A stretch of DNA of 64,000 nucleotides from Luzula sylvatica (GCA_946800325.1 OX326961.1:15622215-15686214); one strand, 5' to 3'. Positions 1 to 11,925 are shown, numbered from the stretch's first letter. Numbers and translations: made by a program. The notes: a model not told the origin generated them from the letters alone.

Positions 1-2127
1 CCCCACCCTCCTTTGGAGATTTTTACCCCCTACCCCACTTTGGAGATTTTTACCACCTACCCCCTTCCCCCACCCTTTGGAGATTTTTACCCCCTACCCC
101 CTCCCCCCACCCTTTGGAGATTTTTACCCCCTACCCCCCCTTTGGAGATTTTTACCCCCTACCCCCCCTTCGGAGATTTTTACCCCTACCCCCTCTTCGG
201 AGATTTTTACCCCCTATCCCCCCTTTGGAGATTTTTACCCCCTACCCCCCTTTGGAGATTTTTACCCCCTACACCCCCTTCGGAGTTTTTTTACCCCCTA
301 CCCCCCCCTTTGGAGATTTTCACCCCCTACCCCCCCTATGGAGATTTATACCACCTACCCCCCCCCCCCCCCTTTAGAGATTTTTACCCCTACCCCCCCT
401 TTGGAGACTTTTACCCCCTACCCCCCTTTTGAGATTTTTACCCCCACCCCCCCTTTGGAGCCCCCCCCTTTGGAGATTCTGACCCCCCCCCCCTACCCCC
501 CATTGGAAATCTTTACCCCTCTACTCCCCCTTCGGACATTTTAACCCCCTATCCCACCTTTGGAGATTTTTACCCCCTACCCCCCCCCCCTTCGGAGTTT
601 TTTTACCCACTACCCCCCCCCTTTGGAGATTTTTACCCCCTACCCCCCCCCCCCCCCTTCGGAGTTTTTTACCACCTACCGTCCACTTGGGAGATTTTTA
701 CCCCCTACCCCCCCTATGGAAATTTTTACCACCTACCCCCCCCCCCCCCCCCCTTAGAGATTTTTACCCATACCCCCCCCCCTTTGGAGATTTTTACCCT
801 CTTACCCCCCTTTCGGAGATTTTTACCCCCACCCCCCCTTTCGGAGATTTTTACCCCCACCCTCCCTTTGGAGATTTTTACCCCATACCCCACTTTGGAG
901 ATTTTTACCACCTACCCCCTCCCCCCCCCCCCTTTGGAGATTTTTACCCCCTACCTCCCCTTTGAAGATTTTTACCCCCTACCCCCCCTTTGGGGATTTT
1001 TACCCCCTACACCCCTTGGAAGATTTTTACCCCCTACCCCCCCTTCGGAGATTTTTACCCCTACCCCCCCTTCGGAGATACAAATCCTTTAGAGATGTTT
1101 ACCTCCTACCTCCCCTTTGAAGATTTTTACCCCCTACCCCCCCCCCCCCCTTTGGAGATTTTTACCCCCTACACCCCTTGGGAGATTTTTACCCCCTACC
1201 CCACCTTCGGAGATTTTTACCCCTACCCCCCTTTGGAGATTTTTACCCCCCTACCCCCCCCCCCCCTTCGGAGTTTTTTTACCCCCTACCCCACCTTTGG
1301 AGATTTTTACCCCCTACCCCCCCTATGGAGATTTATACCACCTACCCCCCCCCCCCTTTAGAGATTTTTACCCCTACCCCCCCTTTGGAGACTTTTACCC
1401 CCTACCCCCTTTGGAGATTTTTACCCCCTACCCCCCCTATGGTGATTTTTACCACCTACCCCCCCCCTTGGGAGATTTTTACACTCCTACCCCCTTTCGG
1501 AGATTTTTACCCCCACCCACTTTTGGAGATTTTTATCCCCTACCCCCCGTTTGGAGATTTTTACCGCCTACCCCCCTTTGGAGATTTTTACCACCTACCC
1601 CCCCCCCTTTAGAGATTTTTACCCCCTACCTCCCCTTTGAAGATTTTTACCCCCTACCCCCTCCCCCTTTATAGATTTTTACCCCCTACCCCCCCCTTTG
1701 GAGATTTTTACCCCCTACCCCCCCCCCCCCTTGGAGATTTTTACCACCTACCCCCCCCCCCCCCCTTAGAGATTTTTACTCCTACCCCCCCTTTGGAGAT
1801 TTTTACCCTCCTACCCCCCTTTCAGAGATTTTTACCCCCTACCCCCCCTTTGGAGATTTTTACCCCCTACCCCCCTTTGGGAGATTTTTACCCCCTACCC
1901 ACCCTTCGGAGATTTTTACCCACCAACCCCCCCTTCGGAGATTTTTACCCCCTATCCCCCCTTTGGAGATTTTTACCCCCTACCCCCCCCCCCCCCCTTC
2001 GGAGATTTTTACCCCCCTAACCCCCCTTCGGAGATTTTTACCCCCTATCCCCCCTTTGGAGATTTTTACCCCCTATCCCCCTTTGGAGATTTTTACCACC
2101 TACCCCCCCCCCTTTAGAATGTTCACT
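1..2127. repeat. C-rich minisatellite array, about 27-30 bp unit
   Basis: A degenerate tandem array of a unit close to CTTTGGAGATTTTTACCCCC followed by TACCCCC. Unit length varies mainly through the C tracts (5 to about 16 C). Variants swap TTTGG for TTCGG, TATGG or TTAGA. The complementary strand carries repeated runs of five or more G separated by TA and by an A/T-rich spacer, which could form G-quadruplexes. All frames stay open for long stretches because the unit lacks stop codons in several frames; those proline-rich frames are repeat artefacts, not genes. The array starts before the window. Confidence 0.95.
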
Positions 2128-2835
2128 CAAAATCTCTAAAGGGGGGGGGAGGGGGTAGGTGGTAAAAATCTCCAAATTGGGTAGGGGGTAAAAATCTCCA
2201 AAGGGGGGGGGGGGGTAGGGGGTAAAAATCTCCGAAGGGGGGGTGGGGGTAAAAATCTCCGAAAGGGGGGTAGGAGGGTAAAAATCACCAAAGGGGGGGG
2301 GGGGTATGGGTAAAAATCTCTAAGGGGGCGGGGGGGGGGGGGGGGGGGGGGGGTAGGTGGTAAAAATCTACGTAGGGGGGGTAGGGGGTAAAAATCTCCA
2401 AAGGGGAGGTAGGAGGTAAAAATCTCCAAAGGGGGGGTAGGGGGTAAAAATATCCAAAGGGGGGGTAGGGGGTAAAAATCTCTAAAGGGGGGGTAGGGGG
2501 TAAAAATATCCAAAGGGGGCGTAGGGGGTAAAAATCTCGGAAGGGGGGGTAGGGAGTAAATATCTCCGAAGGGGGGGTAGGGGGTAAAAATCTCCAAAGG
2601 AGGGGTAGGGGTAAAAATCTTCAAAGGGGGGGGGGGGTAGGGTGTAAAAATCTCTAAAGGGGGGGGGATAGGTGGTAAAAATCTACCAAGGGGGGGGGTA
2701 GGGGGTAAAAATATCCAAAGGGGGGGTAGGGGCAAAAATCTCCAAAGGGGGGGTAGGGGGCAAAAATATCCAAAGGGGGGGTAGGGGGTAAAAATATCGG
2801 AAGGGGGGGTAGGGAGTAAAAATCTCCGAAGGGAT
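2128..2835. repeat. Same minisatellite in inverted (G-rich) orientation
   Basis: From about 2128 the unit reads on the opposite strand: GGGGGTAAAAATCTCCAAAG, G runs and TAGGGGG. The switch point (2110-2145) is a short imperfect palindrome around TTTAGAATGTTCACTCAAAATCTCTAAAG. Units here also include a TATCCAAAG variant rare in the other arm. The last unit ends at about 2832 and passes directly into coding sequence of a MATH-BTB copy, so the array has replaced that gene's promoter and start. Confidence 0.93.
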
Positions 2836-4063
2836 AATTGAAGGAGATGAGTTGAAAGAGTTCTTAAAAGATGATTATCTCATTGTTATTTGTAACTTGA
2901 CAATTTTAAGTGCAGCTCGTGTTGAATCATCAGATTCTGGAGTTATCATCCTAACATCACTAGCTGGAAAATCCAAAAAACACGCCCTTGATAGCAAGGA
3001 TATATCATCCCGGGCGGCGGATTGTGGTTCTTTCAAATTTAAATTTATACCCTCCAACATTGAAAATGAGAGTATATATTTAATATCTCCGATGTTTATG
3101 GTTGATGAATTTTGCTGGTATATACAATGTTCTAATGGAAAACAAGGTCATTTATCATTTTTGTTTGTTTATCGAAGTGAAATCAAGGATCTTAAAGTTA
3201 ATTTAGAGTTCAGTGTACATAAAAAGGATGAAGATATATTCTTGGTAAAAAAGAAGAACATTATACATACCTTTAAAGAGTGCGGGGAATGGATTTATTT
3301 GGAAAAGATCGTTCAAGGAGATGAACTAAAACAATACTTGAAAGATGATTACTTCATAGTACTTTTAGATATCACTATATTGAGTGAAACTGTAACATCA
3401 GATCATGATGATGTTACTATTATAAGTTGCACTGGTAAACCAAGGAATTCGTCCATTAATGGAGCATCTCCATATTTACAAGACCAACTCAGCAAACTAT
3501 TTCAAAACAAGGAACATGTGGACGCCACCTTCGAGGTGAAGGGAGAAATTTTTCATGCACACAGACTAGTTCTTGCAGCACGGTCACCAATTTTTAACGC
3601 CTCTCAGCTATTCAACCCCATGAAAGAAAATTACACGGAGAACATAAAAATTAGTGAAATCGAACCGAGGGTTTTCAAGGCGATTCTCCATTTTATATAT
3701 ACTAATATGCTTCCTAATTTAAATGAGAATAATTACGTTGGAAATAAAGAAAAAAACTAAATGGATTCAATCCAAATGACTCGAGAGTTACTCGTTGCTG
3801 CAGATCGATATGCGTTAGAAAGGTTGAAACAAATATGTGAAGATAAGTTATCCAAAAGTATTACCATCAACAATGTTGCAACTACCTTAATTATTGCTGA
3901 GAAGCACAATTGCCCATACCTTAAATCTAGGTGTCTAAAATTTCTTACCTTGCCGGGAAATTTCACCAAAGTTGCATTAACCAACGAATATGTCCAACTA
4001 GTAATGAGTTACCCAAATATTCTCAAAGACTTGAGGAAGAAACTTCAAAATATATCTACTTGA
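2836..4063 (+). pseudogene. MATH-MATH-BTB gene copy A, 5' truncated with nonsense codon
   Basis: Homologous to the intact copy at 49897-51471, but starts at the equivalent of residue about 117 of the 524-residue protein; the promoter and most of MATH domain 1 are replaced by minisatellite. It retains the end of MATH 1 (FLKDDYLIVICNLTIL), all of MATH 2 (SPMFMVDEFCWYIQC to LDITIL), and the BTB domain (VDATFEVKGEIFHAHRLVLAARS). An in-frame TAA at 3758-3760 stands where the relatives have CTA or CAG, cutting off the last 100 codons, which otherwise remain open to 4063. Family knowledge: plant MATH-BTB proteins are substrate adaptors of Cullin-3 ubiquitin ligases. Almost certainly non-functional. 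Confidence 0.85.
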
Positions 4064-4238
4064 AGGATTGGCATGACATTTATGGATTTGTGTTGTTTCT
4101 CTATGATGGATATGTAATAATTATGCAATTAAAATATAATTTTACTTAGAATTTGTATATGCACATGTTTTTTTTTTTTTTTTTGAGAAAAATAAATTAG
4201 GTTCTTAAGCCCTACTTGAAGGATTGGCATGACATTTT
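4064..4238. other. Spacer with a 25-bp direct repeat and T18 tract
   Basis: No gene. The 3' end of copy A (CTACTTGAAGGATTGGCATG and the next bases, from about 4056) is repeated at about 4213, immediately before the Gypsy fragment. The segment between contains an 18-T run near 4166. This looks like a duplicated target or repair scar at the join of gene and retroelement. Confidence 0.6.
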
Positions 4239-5912
4239 TGGAAGCATTATTTAATTGGGAGGAAATTCATCATTAAGACAGATCATGAGAGTCTCAGATT
4301 CTTGCTTGGGGGAAAAATCAACACTCAATTGCAACACAAGGGATTGATCAAATTAATGGGGTTTGATTATGAGATTAATTACAGGAAGGGGGCTGAGAAT
4401 AAGGCAGCTGATGCCTTATCCAGAATTGATAGGATGGATGAGATTATAGGGGGAGAAATTCAAGCCATAACCCTGATTAAACCTGACTGGTACCAAATGG
4501 TGGAGGATAGTTCTAAAAAAGATGGAAAAATTAAGAAAATAATTGAGGAAATTATATTAAATCCAGAATCAAACCCTAAGTATGAAATGAATGGAGGATT
4601 ATTGAGATATAAAAAGAGGTTATGTATTGGGTATGAGGAAGGATTAAAAGAGAAAATAATGACTCAACTACATGATAGTGCAATTGGAGGACACTATGGT
4701 AGATTAGCCACTTATCAGAGAATTAAAAGGATTTTTTTTTTGAGTAAAATGAAGAAGGAAGTGCATCAATTTGTGAAGGAGTGTGATGTGTGTCAAAGGA
4801 ATAAACATGAGAATGTGGCCAGTCCCGGGTTGCTCCAGCCACTGCCAATCCCAAATGAAGCTTGGGAGTCGGTCAGCATGGATTTCATTGAGGGGTTACC
4901 AAAATCTGGTGGAAAGGATACAATAATGGTGGTGGTTGACAGGTTTACTAAATACTCACATTTCCTAACCCTAGCACACCCCTTCACTGCTCTTCAGGTG
5001 GCTCAAGAATATTTTAACCAAGTGTGCAAACTCCATGGAATTCCAAAGAGTATTATAAGTGACAGCGATAAGATTTTTACAAGTGGATTATGGAGAGAAC
5101 TCTTCAAGTTGCATGGGACTCAACTTCAAATGAGCACATCATATCACCCTCAGTCTGATGGCCAGACTGAGAGAGTGAATCAGTGTTTAGAGAATTACTT
5201 AAGATGCATGGTTTCTAATGTACCCAAAAAGTGGATTCAATGGTTACCACAAGCTGAGTTATGGTATAATTCCACATTCCATAATTCACTAAAGAAAACT
5301 CCATTTGAAACCTTATATGGTTATGTGCCAAATTCTGTGGAATTAGGGTCTGCACCCAGATCAGAAATTAAAACATTAGATGATTGGCTCAAAAACAGGC
5401 ACACAACCATGCAGTTAGTGAAGGATAACCTGAAGAAAGCTCAAGAGAGGATGAAGTTTTTTGCTGATAAGAAAAGGGTAGAAAGGTCATTTGCAGTTGG
5501 AGAATGGGTTTTTTTGAAATTACAGCCTTATAGGCAAGTGAGTGTGTCTATGAACAAGGGAACCAAGCTTCATTCCAAATTCTATGGTCCATTCCTGGTT
5601 ATAGCAAGAATTGGGTTAGTAGCTTATAAACTCAAATTGCCTGAAGGATCTCAAATCCATTCAGTTTTTCATGTATCACAATTAAAAAGAAAGATTGGAG
5701 ACAAAAAAAGGGTGGAGCCAGCTCTTCCTCTTGTGGGTCCTGAAGGAGTGATGCTCATGGAGCTAGAATTGGTGAGAGAAAGACAGATGTATAAGAAGAA
5801 CAATGGAGTAGGGGTAAAATTGTTAATCAAGTGGAGAAATCTGCCTGAAGAAGCTAATTCATGGGAGGACTATGATCAAATTAAGGAGAAGTATCCAGGG
5901 TTTGAGCCTTGA
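4239..5912 (+). pseudogene. Gypsy (chromovirus-type) RNase H end, integrase and chromodomain fragment
   Basis: An open frame of 557 codons that begins abruptly in the RNase H region (YLIGRKFIIKTDHESLRFLL) and runs through the connection ADALSRI, an integrase HHCC zinc finger (H..GG.HYG to CDVCQRNKHE) and the DDE core: MDFIEGLP, SDSDKIFTS (the usual SDRDKIF has R changed to S), and HPQSDGQTERVNQCLE. It ends with a chromodomain-like tail, LLIKWRNLPEEANSWEDY. Gag, protease and reverse transcriptase are missing, so this is the 3' half of an element joined to the MATH-BTB pseudogene. The integrase frame itself is unbroken, suggesting a fairly recent truncation. Confidence 0.9.
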
Positions 5913-5928
5913 GGACAAGCTGGATTTT

Positions 5929-5941
5929 AAGAGGGGAGTAA
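5929..5941 (+). other. Polypurine tract of the Gypsy fragment
   Basis: AAGAGGGGAGTAA lies 17 bp after the pol stop codon and directly before the TGTCATGG start of the LTR, the expected place for the plus-strand primer. Confidence 0.7.
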
Positions 5942-6382
5942 TGTCATGGTACCGGTCAATTAGGGTTGTTACCGGGACCAAAATGTTAAATAAATAATTA
6001 CAAGGTTGTTTTTGCTTATTTGCTGATTTGAATGAGTACGGCTAGTTAAAGGGGTCATTGGGCTGTGTATGTAAAGAGGAGGAGTAATTGAGTATTGGGC
6101 TGAGTTAGAGGATGGGCTGAAGATAGAAGAGATAATGTGAAGAAAGAGGAGCACGTAGGAAGCATGTGAGTTTGTTAGAAGGACGAATACTGAGGAATAT
6201 CTACAGTGTGAAGGGGAATGTTCTTTCTTATGCTGTTAAAACTTTAGTGTGTTTTTGTGTGTGTTTTTGGTGTGAGCTTGTTGAACTGAGGATTTTATCA
6301 ATTAAATTCTTAGTTAAACTCTGTGGTATTGTGATTGAATTGATTAGTTGTATCAAATTGATTAATTCCTTCGAGTACCATA
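5942..6382 (+). repeat. 3' LTR of the Gypsy fragment (right edge approximate)
   Basis: Begins TGTCATGGTACCGG right after the polypurine tract. No 5' LTR is present to fix the length; a CA at the end of GAGTACCA near 6382 is a plausible terminus. No ORF of interest. Confidence 0.6.
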
Positions 6383-7168
6383 TCATCGAAACGAAACCGT
6401 TTCTATTCTCAAATCAAAACCGATTCTTGCAGAATTCTTCTCTTCAAGATACGAGTTCTGAAAAGATTGAATCAGAGTCCTTACAAATAAATTCACGAAC
6501 CGATTGACGAGCCAAACCGATTCGCGAGAAGAGAAGAAGGAATCTAAGCAGCACCAGTCGATTAGGAAGCCAAGCCAGTCGTTGTAGCACGATTCGACCT
6601 CGTTCAGACCTCCCTCGAACTGCCACTCGTCGAGTTCAAACTTCCCCGTAGATCAGACGAGCCCACCGATTCAGACCTCGAAGACTAGACATCCACCAGC
6701 ACCTCGCAGGCCAGACGAGCCACCATCACCGATCGTCGCAAGGAGAAGAAGGATCAACTTCACCTTTTGCTTCCGCGAAGAAGAAGAAGGTCGTGGATCG
6801 GAATGGAAGGATAGCGGATCCGGTTTAGTTTTGATCCGATTTGGGTTTGGGTGGGAATTTCCAATTCCGAATTCGAAATACCGGTTTACTTGGAAATCAG
6901 TAGAAGAAAACCGGGAAAATCATTCCGGTCTTTGCTCAGAATCCAGAAAGAAAACTGCAGCACAATCCCTGGTTCTGCCAGAACCTGGAATGCAAAATCC
7001 GAGAATTCAAATTCAAATTCTGTTAAAAATCCAGAATTGTTAACGGGTCTGCTTGTTTCTAAGCGGGTTTGTCGGTTGTTGAAGCTATTCGAACCGATAC
7101 GATGAGTAATAAAATAGTATATTTGTGGGATATTATTCATCCGCAAAATACGTATCATATGCATAGAT
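6383..7168. other. Low-complexity region without a supported gene
   Basis: Rich in AACCGATTC-like and AGAAGAAG-like words. Several short frames exist but none resembles a protein. It probably belongs to the 5' part of the element that ends at 8536. Confidence 0.4.
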
Positions 7169-8209
7169 GTGGAGATGAATGTGTTATTAGGAGATGGTTT
7201 GAAAATCATTTTTGGTGTGAGACGGGCAAAAGGATTCATCAATGTGGAACGAATTGCGATAAAAAAAGTATTAGATGATGAAGGCGATGCTTATTGCAAG
7301 ATTAGTGGACCCGTTTTTACGTTATCTTGGGAGGAATGGTCGAAGAGCATGTGGTATAAGTTGGACCAAATGAAAGCGCGCAATAATAAGCAATTCGAAG
7401 AGCATGAGAAGGAAGATGAATCGAATGACAATGGAGTCGATAAAGGAGAGGATAACGAATCGGACTCGGGCGTGATTGAAGCGGATCCGATTGGGCGTGA
7501 ATCGGACTCGGGCGTGATCGAAATGGGTCCGGTTGAGCGTGACTCGGATTCGGGCGTGATTGAAGTGGATTCGTTTGAGCGTGAATCGGATTCGGGCGTG
7601 ATTGACGCGGATCCGGTTGAGCATGAATCGGATTCGGGCGTGATCGAAGCGGATTCGGGCGTGATCAAAGCGGATCCGGTTGAGCCTGAATCGGATTCGG
7701 GCATGATCGAAGTGGATCCGGTTGTGTGTGAATCGGATTCGGGTGCACGCAAATCGGACTCGAAAAAGATTGAATCGGAGGACATAGTCGCAAAAGGCGA
7801 AATGACTATTCTTTCAAAAATGCTCGAGTCGGGTACGGTGCGATTAAGAGATAAAAGGTATTCGGATCCGTATTTGAATTTGAAGAGAGATAATTGTCGA
7901 ATATGCGTGTATGAAGATATGAGAGTTTTGTGCGCATTTCAAGAAGGACGGTTATCTCCATTCGAAATACTACTCGAGGGGGGGCTCGACGATGAAGTGA
8001 AAAGGCCGCCTCCGAAACCGAATATAAGGTACGGTGTGGAATCTTCAAGGGTGGTGATTCGTGTTGGTTTGAAAAGGCCTCCACCAAAACCGAATATACG
8101 GTACGATGCGAAATCTTCAACGGTGGTGTTTCGTGTTATATTGAAAAGGCCACCGCCAAAACCTAATATAAATTTCGCATGTTTGATCATTGAGGACAAG
8201 GATCTTTAA
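7169..8209 (+). CDS. Unknown acidic protein with two internal repeat families, in a Gypsy-like element
   Basis: Product of 346 residues that I do not recognise. Residues about 1-70 are non-repetitive (KISGPVFTLSWEEWSKSMWYKL). Residues about 95-195 contain seven copies of a 14-residue acidic unit ESDSGVIEADPVER (42 nt). Residues about 275-340 contain three 24-residue units starting KRPPPKPNI. The ORF ends EDKDL and is followed at once by a purine tract and a TGTCATGA LTR start, the same arrangement as the Gypsy pol end at 5912-5942 (gaggacaag, purines, TGTCATG). It therefore sits where pol normally ends. Start chosen at the first ATG of the frame; an upstream overlapping frame from 7069 is less likely. 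No catalytic motif is visible. Confidence 0.55.
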   Translation: MEMNVLLGDGLKIIFGVRRAKGFINVERIAIKKVLDDEGDAYCKISGPVFTLSWEEWSKSMWYKLDQMKARNNKQFEEHEKEDESNDNGVDKGEDNESDSGVIEADPIGRESDSGVIEMGPVERDSDSGVIEVDSFERESDSGVIDADPVEHESDSGVIEADSGVIKADPVEPESDSGMIEVDPVVCESDSGARKSDSKKIESEDIVAKGEMTILSKMLESGTVRLRDKRYSDPYLNLKRDNCRICVYEDMRVLCAFQEGRLSPFEILLEGGLDDEVKRPPPKPNIRYGVESSRVVIRVGLKRPPPKPNIRYDAKSSTVVFRVILKRPPPKPNINFACLIIEDKDL

Positions 8210-8219
8210 AGGAGGCGGT
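8208..8219 (+). other. Polypurine tract
   Basis: AAAGGAGGCGGT directly before the LTR start at 8222, matching in position the tract at 5929-5941. Confidence 0.6.
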
Positions 8220-8221
8220 AT

Positions 8222-8536
8222 TGTCATGACCCAAGGGTACATGGGTCATTATGAATAAGTGAAGGGTTTAATTGCAAATTCGTTTTCGGTTCACGAGGTG
8301 CATGGTGCACCGTGTCTAGTTAATATTTTCCTTTATTATTTTAGGATATTATAAATAGAAGGAAGAGAGAGAATTAAAAAATAATCTTGATGTAATTGTT
8401 TCTTCGTGTAAGAACTTGTGTTCCGTTCTTGTTGAGTTTGGATTAATCGAATTCGAATTGATTGAAACTTCAATCTTGTATCCTATTTTATTCGGTTTGA
8501 GATTGTTTTCGTAAGGATTCGAGGTCGAATCCTTAC
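8222..8536 (+). repeat. Gypsy-type 3' LTR
   Basis: Begins TGTCATGACCC and probably ends CCTTACA at 8536 (about 315 bp). It contains a TATA box, TATAAATAG at 8350-8358, in the + orientation. No partner LTR is seen upstream, so the right edge is an estimate and no target duplication can be assigned. Confidence 0.6.
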
Positions 8537-8981
8537 ACTGTTAAATGCAGGATTTTAGTTTTCGGTTATGATTTCTTTTTTATTTCCAATTAATTTTCAT
8601 TTAGGTAACGAGCATTCGCTCGAGCAGTTTTGGAGCTTTGGCAAAGATTCTATTACGAGGTCAGCTTCCCTCTCCGAGTGCTGGAAAATCAAAAGCTCAG
8701 CCGCGCGAAGCAAAAATCCTAACCCTAATCTTACACGATAGTGGCGACGAAGAGGTGAGTTTTTTTTCTGAAATTTAGTTTTCAAGTCGTTATTCTTTAC
8801 GTAATCTCTATGTTTTCAATTTGATTATCTTTTATTATTTATGAAATTTAGGACTGATAGAATTCGATGCGTATTTTACTATTTATACATGTTATTCAGG
8901 CAATTTCAACACTGGGAGCTCAATTATCCCGAAATTTGTTTGTCAAAATCATTTATTTCAGATTTACAAAATCACTTCGAG
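8537..8981. other. Unassigned; possible 5' exon remnant of a host gene
   Basis: No ORF worth calling. Contains a telo-box-like AACCCTAATC near 8722 followed by CGACGAAGAG and a splice-donor-like GTGAGT at about 8755, the look of a plant 5' UTR with an intron. This is weak. Confidence 0.25.
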
Positions 8982-9588
8982 CTCTAATTAAACTCCTATC
9001 CGGTACCGTCCGTAAATAAAATAATAAATTAATTTTGCCCGTACAAACGGACCGTACTAACTATGTGAATTCAACCGAATTATCTCAAAATAAAACCGTA
9101 CCTTAACCGTATGCGGAAGCGTATGGAATCCGTCCGAATTGATGTCGCGTCATCATCGTCGTTGCGTTCATGAAGCCTTAGTCGCAAAGATTTGGAATTT
9201 CAAGCACTTTATGATCTCCAATTTGGAAAATCCTTCGGTTTCTTTTCTCCTATGGATCTCTCTCTTTTCTTAATGTGATGGAAAAGAGAATTACAGAATA
9301 ATAATATCATATGTGCTTGGGACCAATTTGCTTTTATAGCCACAAGGCATCTTTTCACAAAGACGTACCTTTTGGGCTCCTAATGTGGATCTTCTAATTC
9401 AGCCCATCATAGAAAATAGAAGCACCACCCACAATATTCTACACATCAAAGGCCCACAACATAATTGACACATATAATGATTAATTTTATAACTAAAATT
9501 GATCATTATATTAATAAGCATTTAAATGACAATATTACAACACATAATATTTTACATATAAGTCCAATGTTGGAATAATGTTCCAACA
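8982..9588 (-). repeat. 3' LTR of the non-coding element (outer edge eroded)
   Basis: Nearly identical to 11928-12534 from about 9001 onward; ends on the plus strand in GTTCCAACA. The first 15-20 bp diverge, so the outer end is damaged or replaced. Confidence 0.8.
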
Positions 9589-11018
9589 ATCTCCCACTTG
9601 GACTATATGTAATTTCTTATAATTACGTATTGACCATAAACCGAAATACGCGTACTTGTTTGTCATAAAAACTTCATGTGTCCCTAACCAATTCCGTCCA
9701 TCAATAATAACAATGTAGGATCAAAGCGGCTTTCGTCACATTTAATGTAACTAAACCTTCAATGGTCACGTACACTAATACAACTGAATGACATGAATCA
9801 TGATGTGGATGTGTAGCATGCAAATTTCATGTAATGTGATCTTAACATGCTTATTTCCAACTTGGTCCTCCTAAAAAATAAATTTAGTGAGATCCTTAAA
9901 ACCGTCTCATTTAAAACTGCATTGAGACAACCCGTCTCCTATAATACCTTATTAGACAAACCGTCTCCTTTAAACCGTATTGAGACGAACCTAGTTTAAA
10001 TCAGAGTAAAGTGATAAATATAACTTTAATTCTGCAGAATAACCATAATACCAAATAAACTCGAAAAACTTTATAACCGTATCATATGTCTATGACATAT
10101 GTTTATATCACGAGTATATATCATAATAATTGTACAAATATTTACTCCCACTATAACTGAATATCCTTAACCGAAATTACACCCATATAAACAACGTCTT
10201 GCTTATATAACATTTTGGGTAATTATACCTTATTGGAGTTTGTACCAAAATATATGATAGACAAATATTACTCTGAATTTCAATACTTTCTCTCACGTAA
10301 GTAATGGTATATTTAATAATTAACAAAATCCATCTCAAAAACCAAACAAAATGATTTTGTTATAAAACCAAAATATATATACCAATGTTAATGTTCTTGA
10401 GATGTCTAAGTTTGTCTTTTCGACTAAACAAAATTTGTAGCCGTATTTCCTCCCACAAACAAGACATCTTTAAAGAACCATATTTCCAATAAATGCAAGA
10501 ACCGAATTAACGTTACATAGAAAACTATAATCAAGCATTGTATTTCTCACCAAAATAACCGAATAATAATAATAAATTTAATTAAAGGTTATCCCCATCA
10601 TCAAGATATCCCTTTTCCGTTAATATTTTGACTTTGGCCAATCATATTAACTTCTTATTAATATCTTGGCGTAGTAATCAAGAATTGATAATAAATTAAT
10701 GTGTCAACAAATTAACCTTCCTTTGGGCCGATTAAATAAGTCACACGTAAAATCAAATAATTATCACACACTTATTACCACAGATGCATATGAAATTATA
10801 TTAAATATTGCCTTCCTTTGGGCCGGTCAATATTTAAATAATATCATACACATATCATTTTTATATTTTAAAATATAATTAATTTCAACAAGAGAGGTCA
10901 CTTTGGCGACATGTTGCTGACCTTAATTAATTTTAAAACACATATACCTTTAACCTTTTAATTAATCCTAAAATTATACCTTATTATGGATAATTTCCTT
11001 AATTTTAATATTCAAAAT

Positions 11019-11560
11019 TTAAATATTTTGAATTTTAATATCCATAATTTCCATATTCAAAATTTCCATATTTAGAATTTTCAAATTCGGAATTTTCCTG
11101 CTCCGTATTTCAAAATCCTGAATTTCCATATTCGGAATTCCTGATTCCAGACTTTGAACATCCAGAATTTCTGTATTCCAAATTTGAGATTCCAGAATTG
11201 TATTGTCCAGAATTTCCAGATTCCAGGTTTTATATATCCTCACAAAACCAGAATTTCAAAACCTAAATTTAAATCCCAGTTTTTATTTCCCAGATTTACA
11301 AATTCTGGATTTGAAATACCTTGAGAAAACCAGAATATCAAATCCTAAATATATTTCCCGGTTTTCTTTTTCCGAATTTTCATAAAATCCAACTTTAAAA
11401 ATCCGGTATTTTATATCCCAATTTTAAAAATCCAAACTTTAAAATCCAGAATGTTATATCCTGATTTTATATTTAGAATTTGTAATTCCGGATTTTAATA
11501 AACTTAAAAAACCGTAATGTCAAATCCATGTTTTTAATTAACATAAAACCAAGATTTAGA
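11019..11560. repeat. Degenerate short repeats around CCAGAATTT/AAATTTCCATATT
   Basis: Long run of imperfect 10-15 bp words such as CCAGAATTTC, TCCATATTC and AAAATCC with little else, inside the non-coding LTR element on the primer-site side, hence in its predicted transcribed leader. Confidence 0.6.
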
Positions 11561-11913
11561 ATCCCGTCTCTTTATCTCAAACATCACGACCAGGAGCTTC
11601 AGAGGGAAAAAATGGAAAGGAAAAATGGCGTCCCCTCTCTGATCCCGTGTCTGGTCGGCGGGCCACTGTGCCACCGGCGTCCGTTGACGAAACGGAGACC
11701 ACAGATGTGTTCGAAATTATCCACTGAGTATAGAGAGATAGTACAAATTTTCTATAAACTTTTCTTTCTCTCTAATTTTGTGACCCGTTTGTCACCCGTT
11801 TCGATAAAAAAAACGAAATTACTCGAAAATAATCGAAATTAGACGAGAGAAATCGTGCTAAACACTATATACTTTGTTTCTCTTCCATTTAAACCGTGAT
11901 TCACCATAGTTTC

Positions 11914-11925
11914 GCTCTGATACCA
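11914..11925 (-). other. Primer binding site (initiator-Met tRNA)
   Basis: GCTCTGATACCA on the plus strand, i.e. TGGTATCAGAGC on the minus strand, two bases from the LTR start at 11928. Confidence 0.9.

Noticed and set aside
13..2735. Long proline/phenylalanine-rich open frames on both strands
   Set aside because: They are translations of the minisatellite unit, which lacks stops in several frames; there is no non-repeat start, end or codon bias.
7069..7278. Frame MSVVEAIRTDTMSNKIVYLW and following
   Set aside because: Overlaps the longer repetitive ORF in another frame; possible frameshifted N-terminus but not supportable alone.
11528..11842. 104-residue frame in the non-coding LTR element
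   Set aside because: Antisense to the element's transcription, no known motif, and rich in repeat words.
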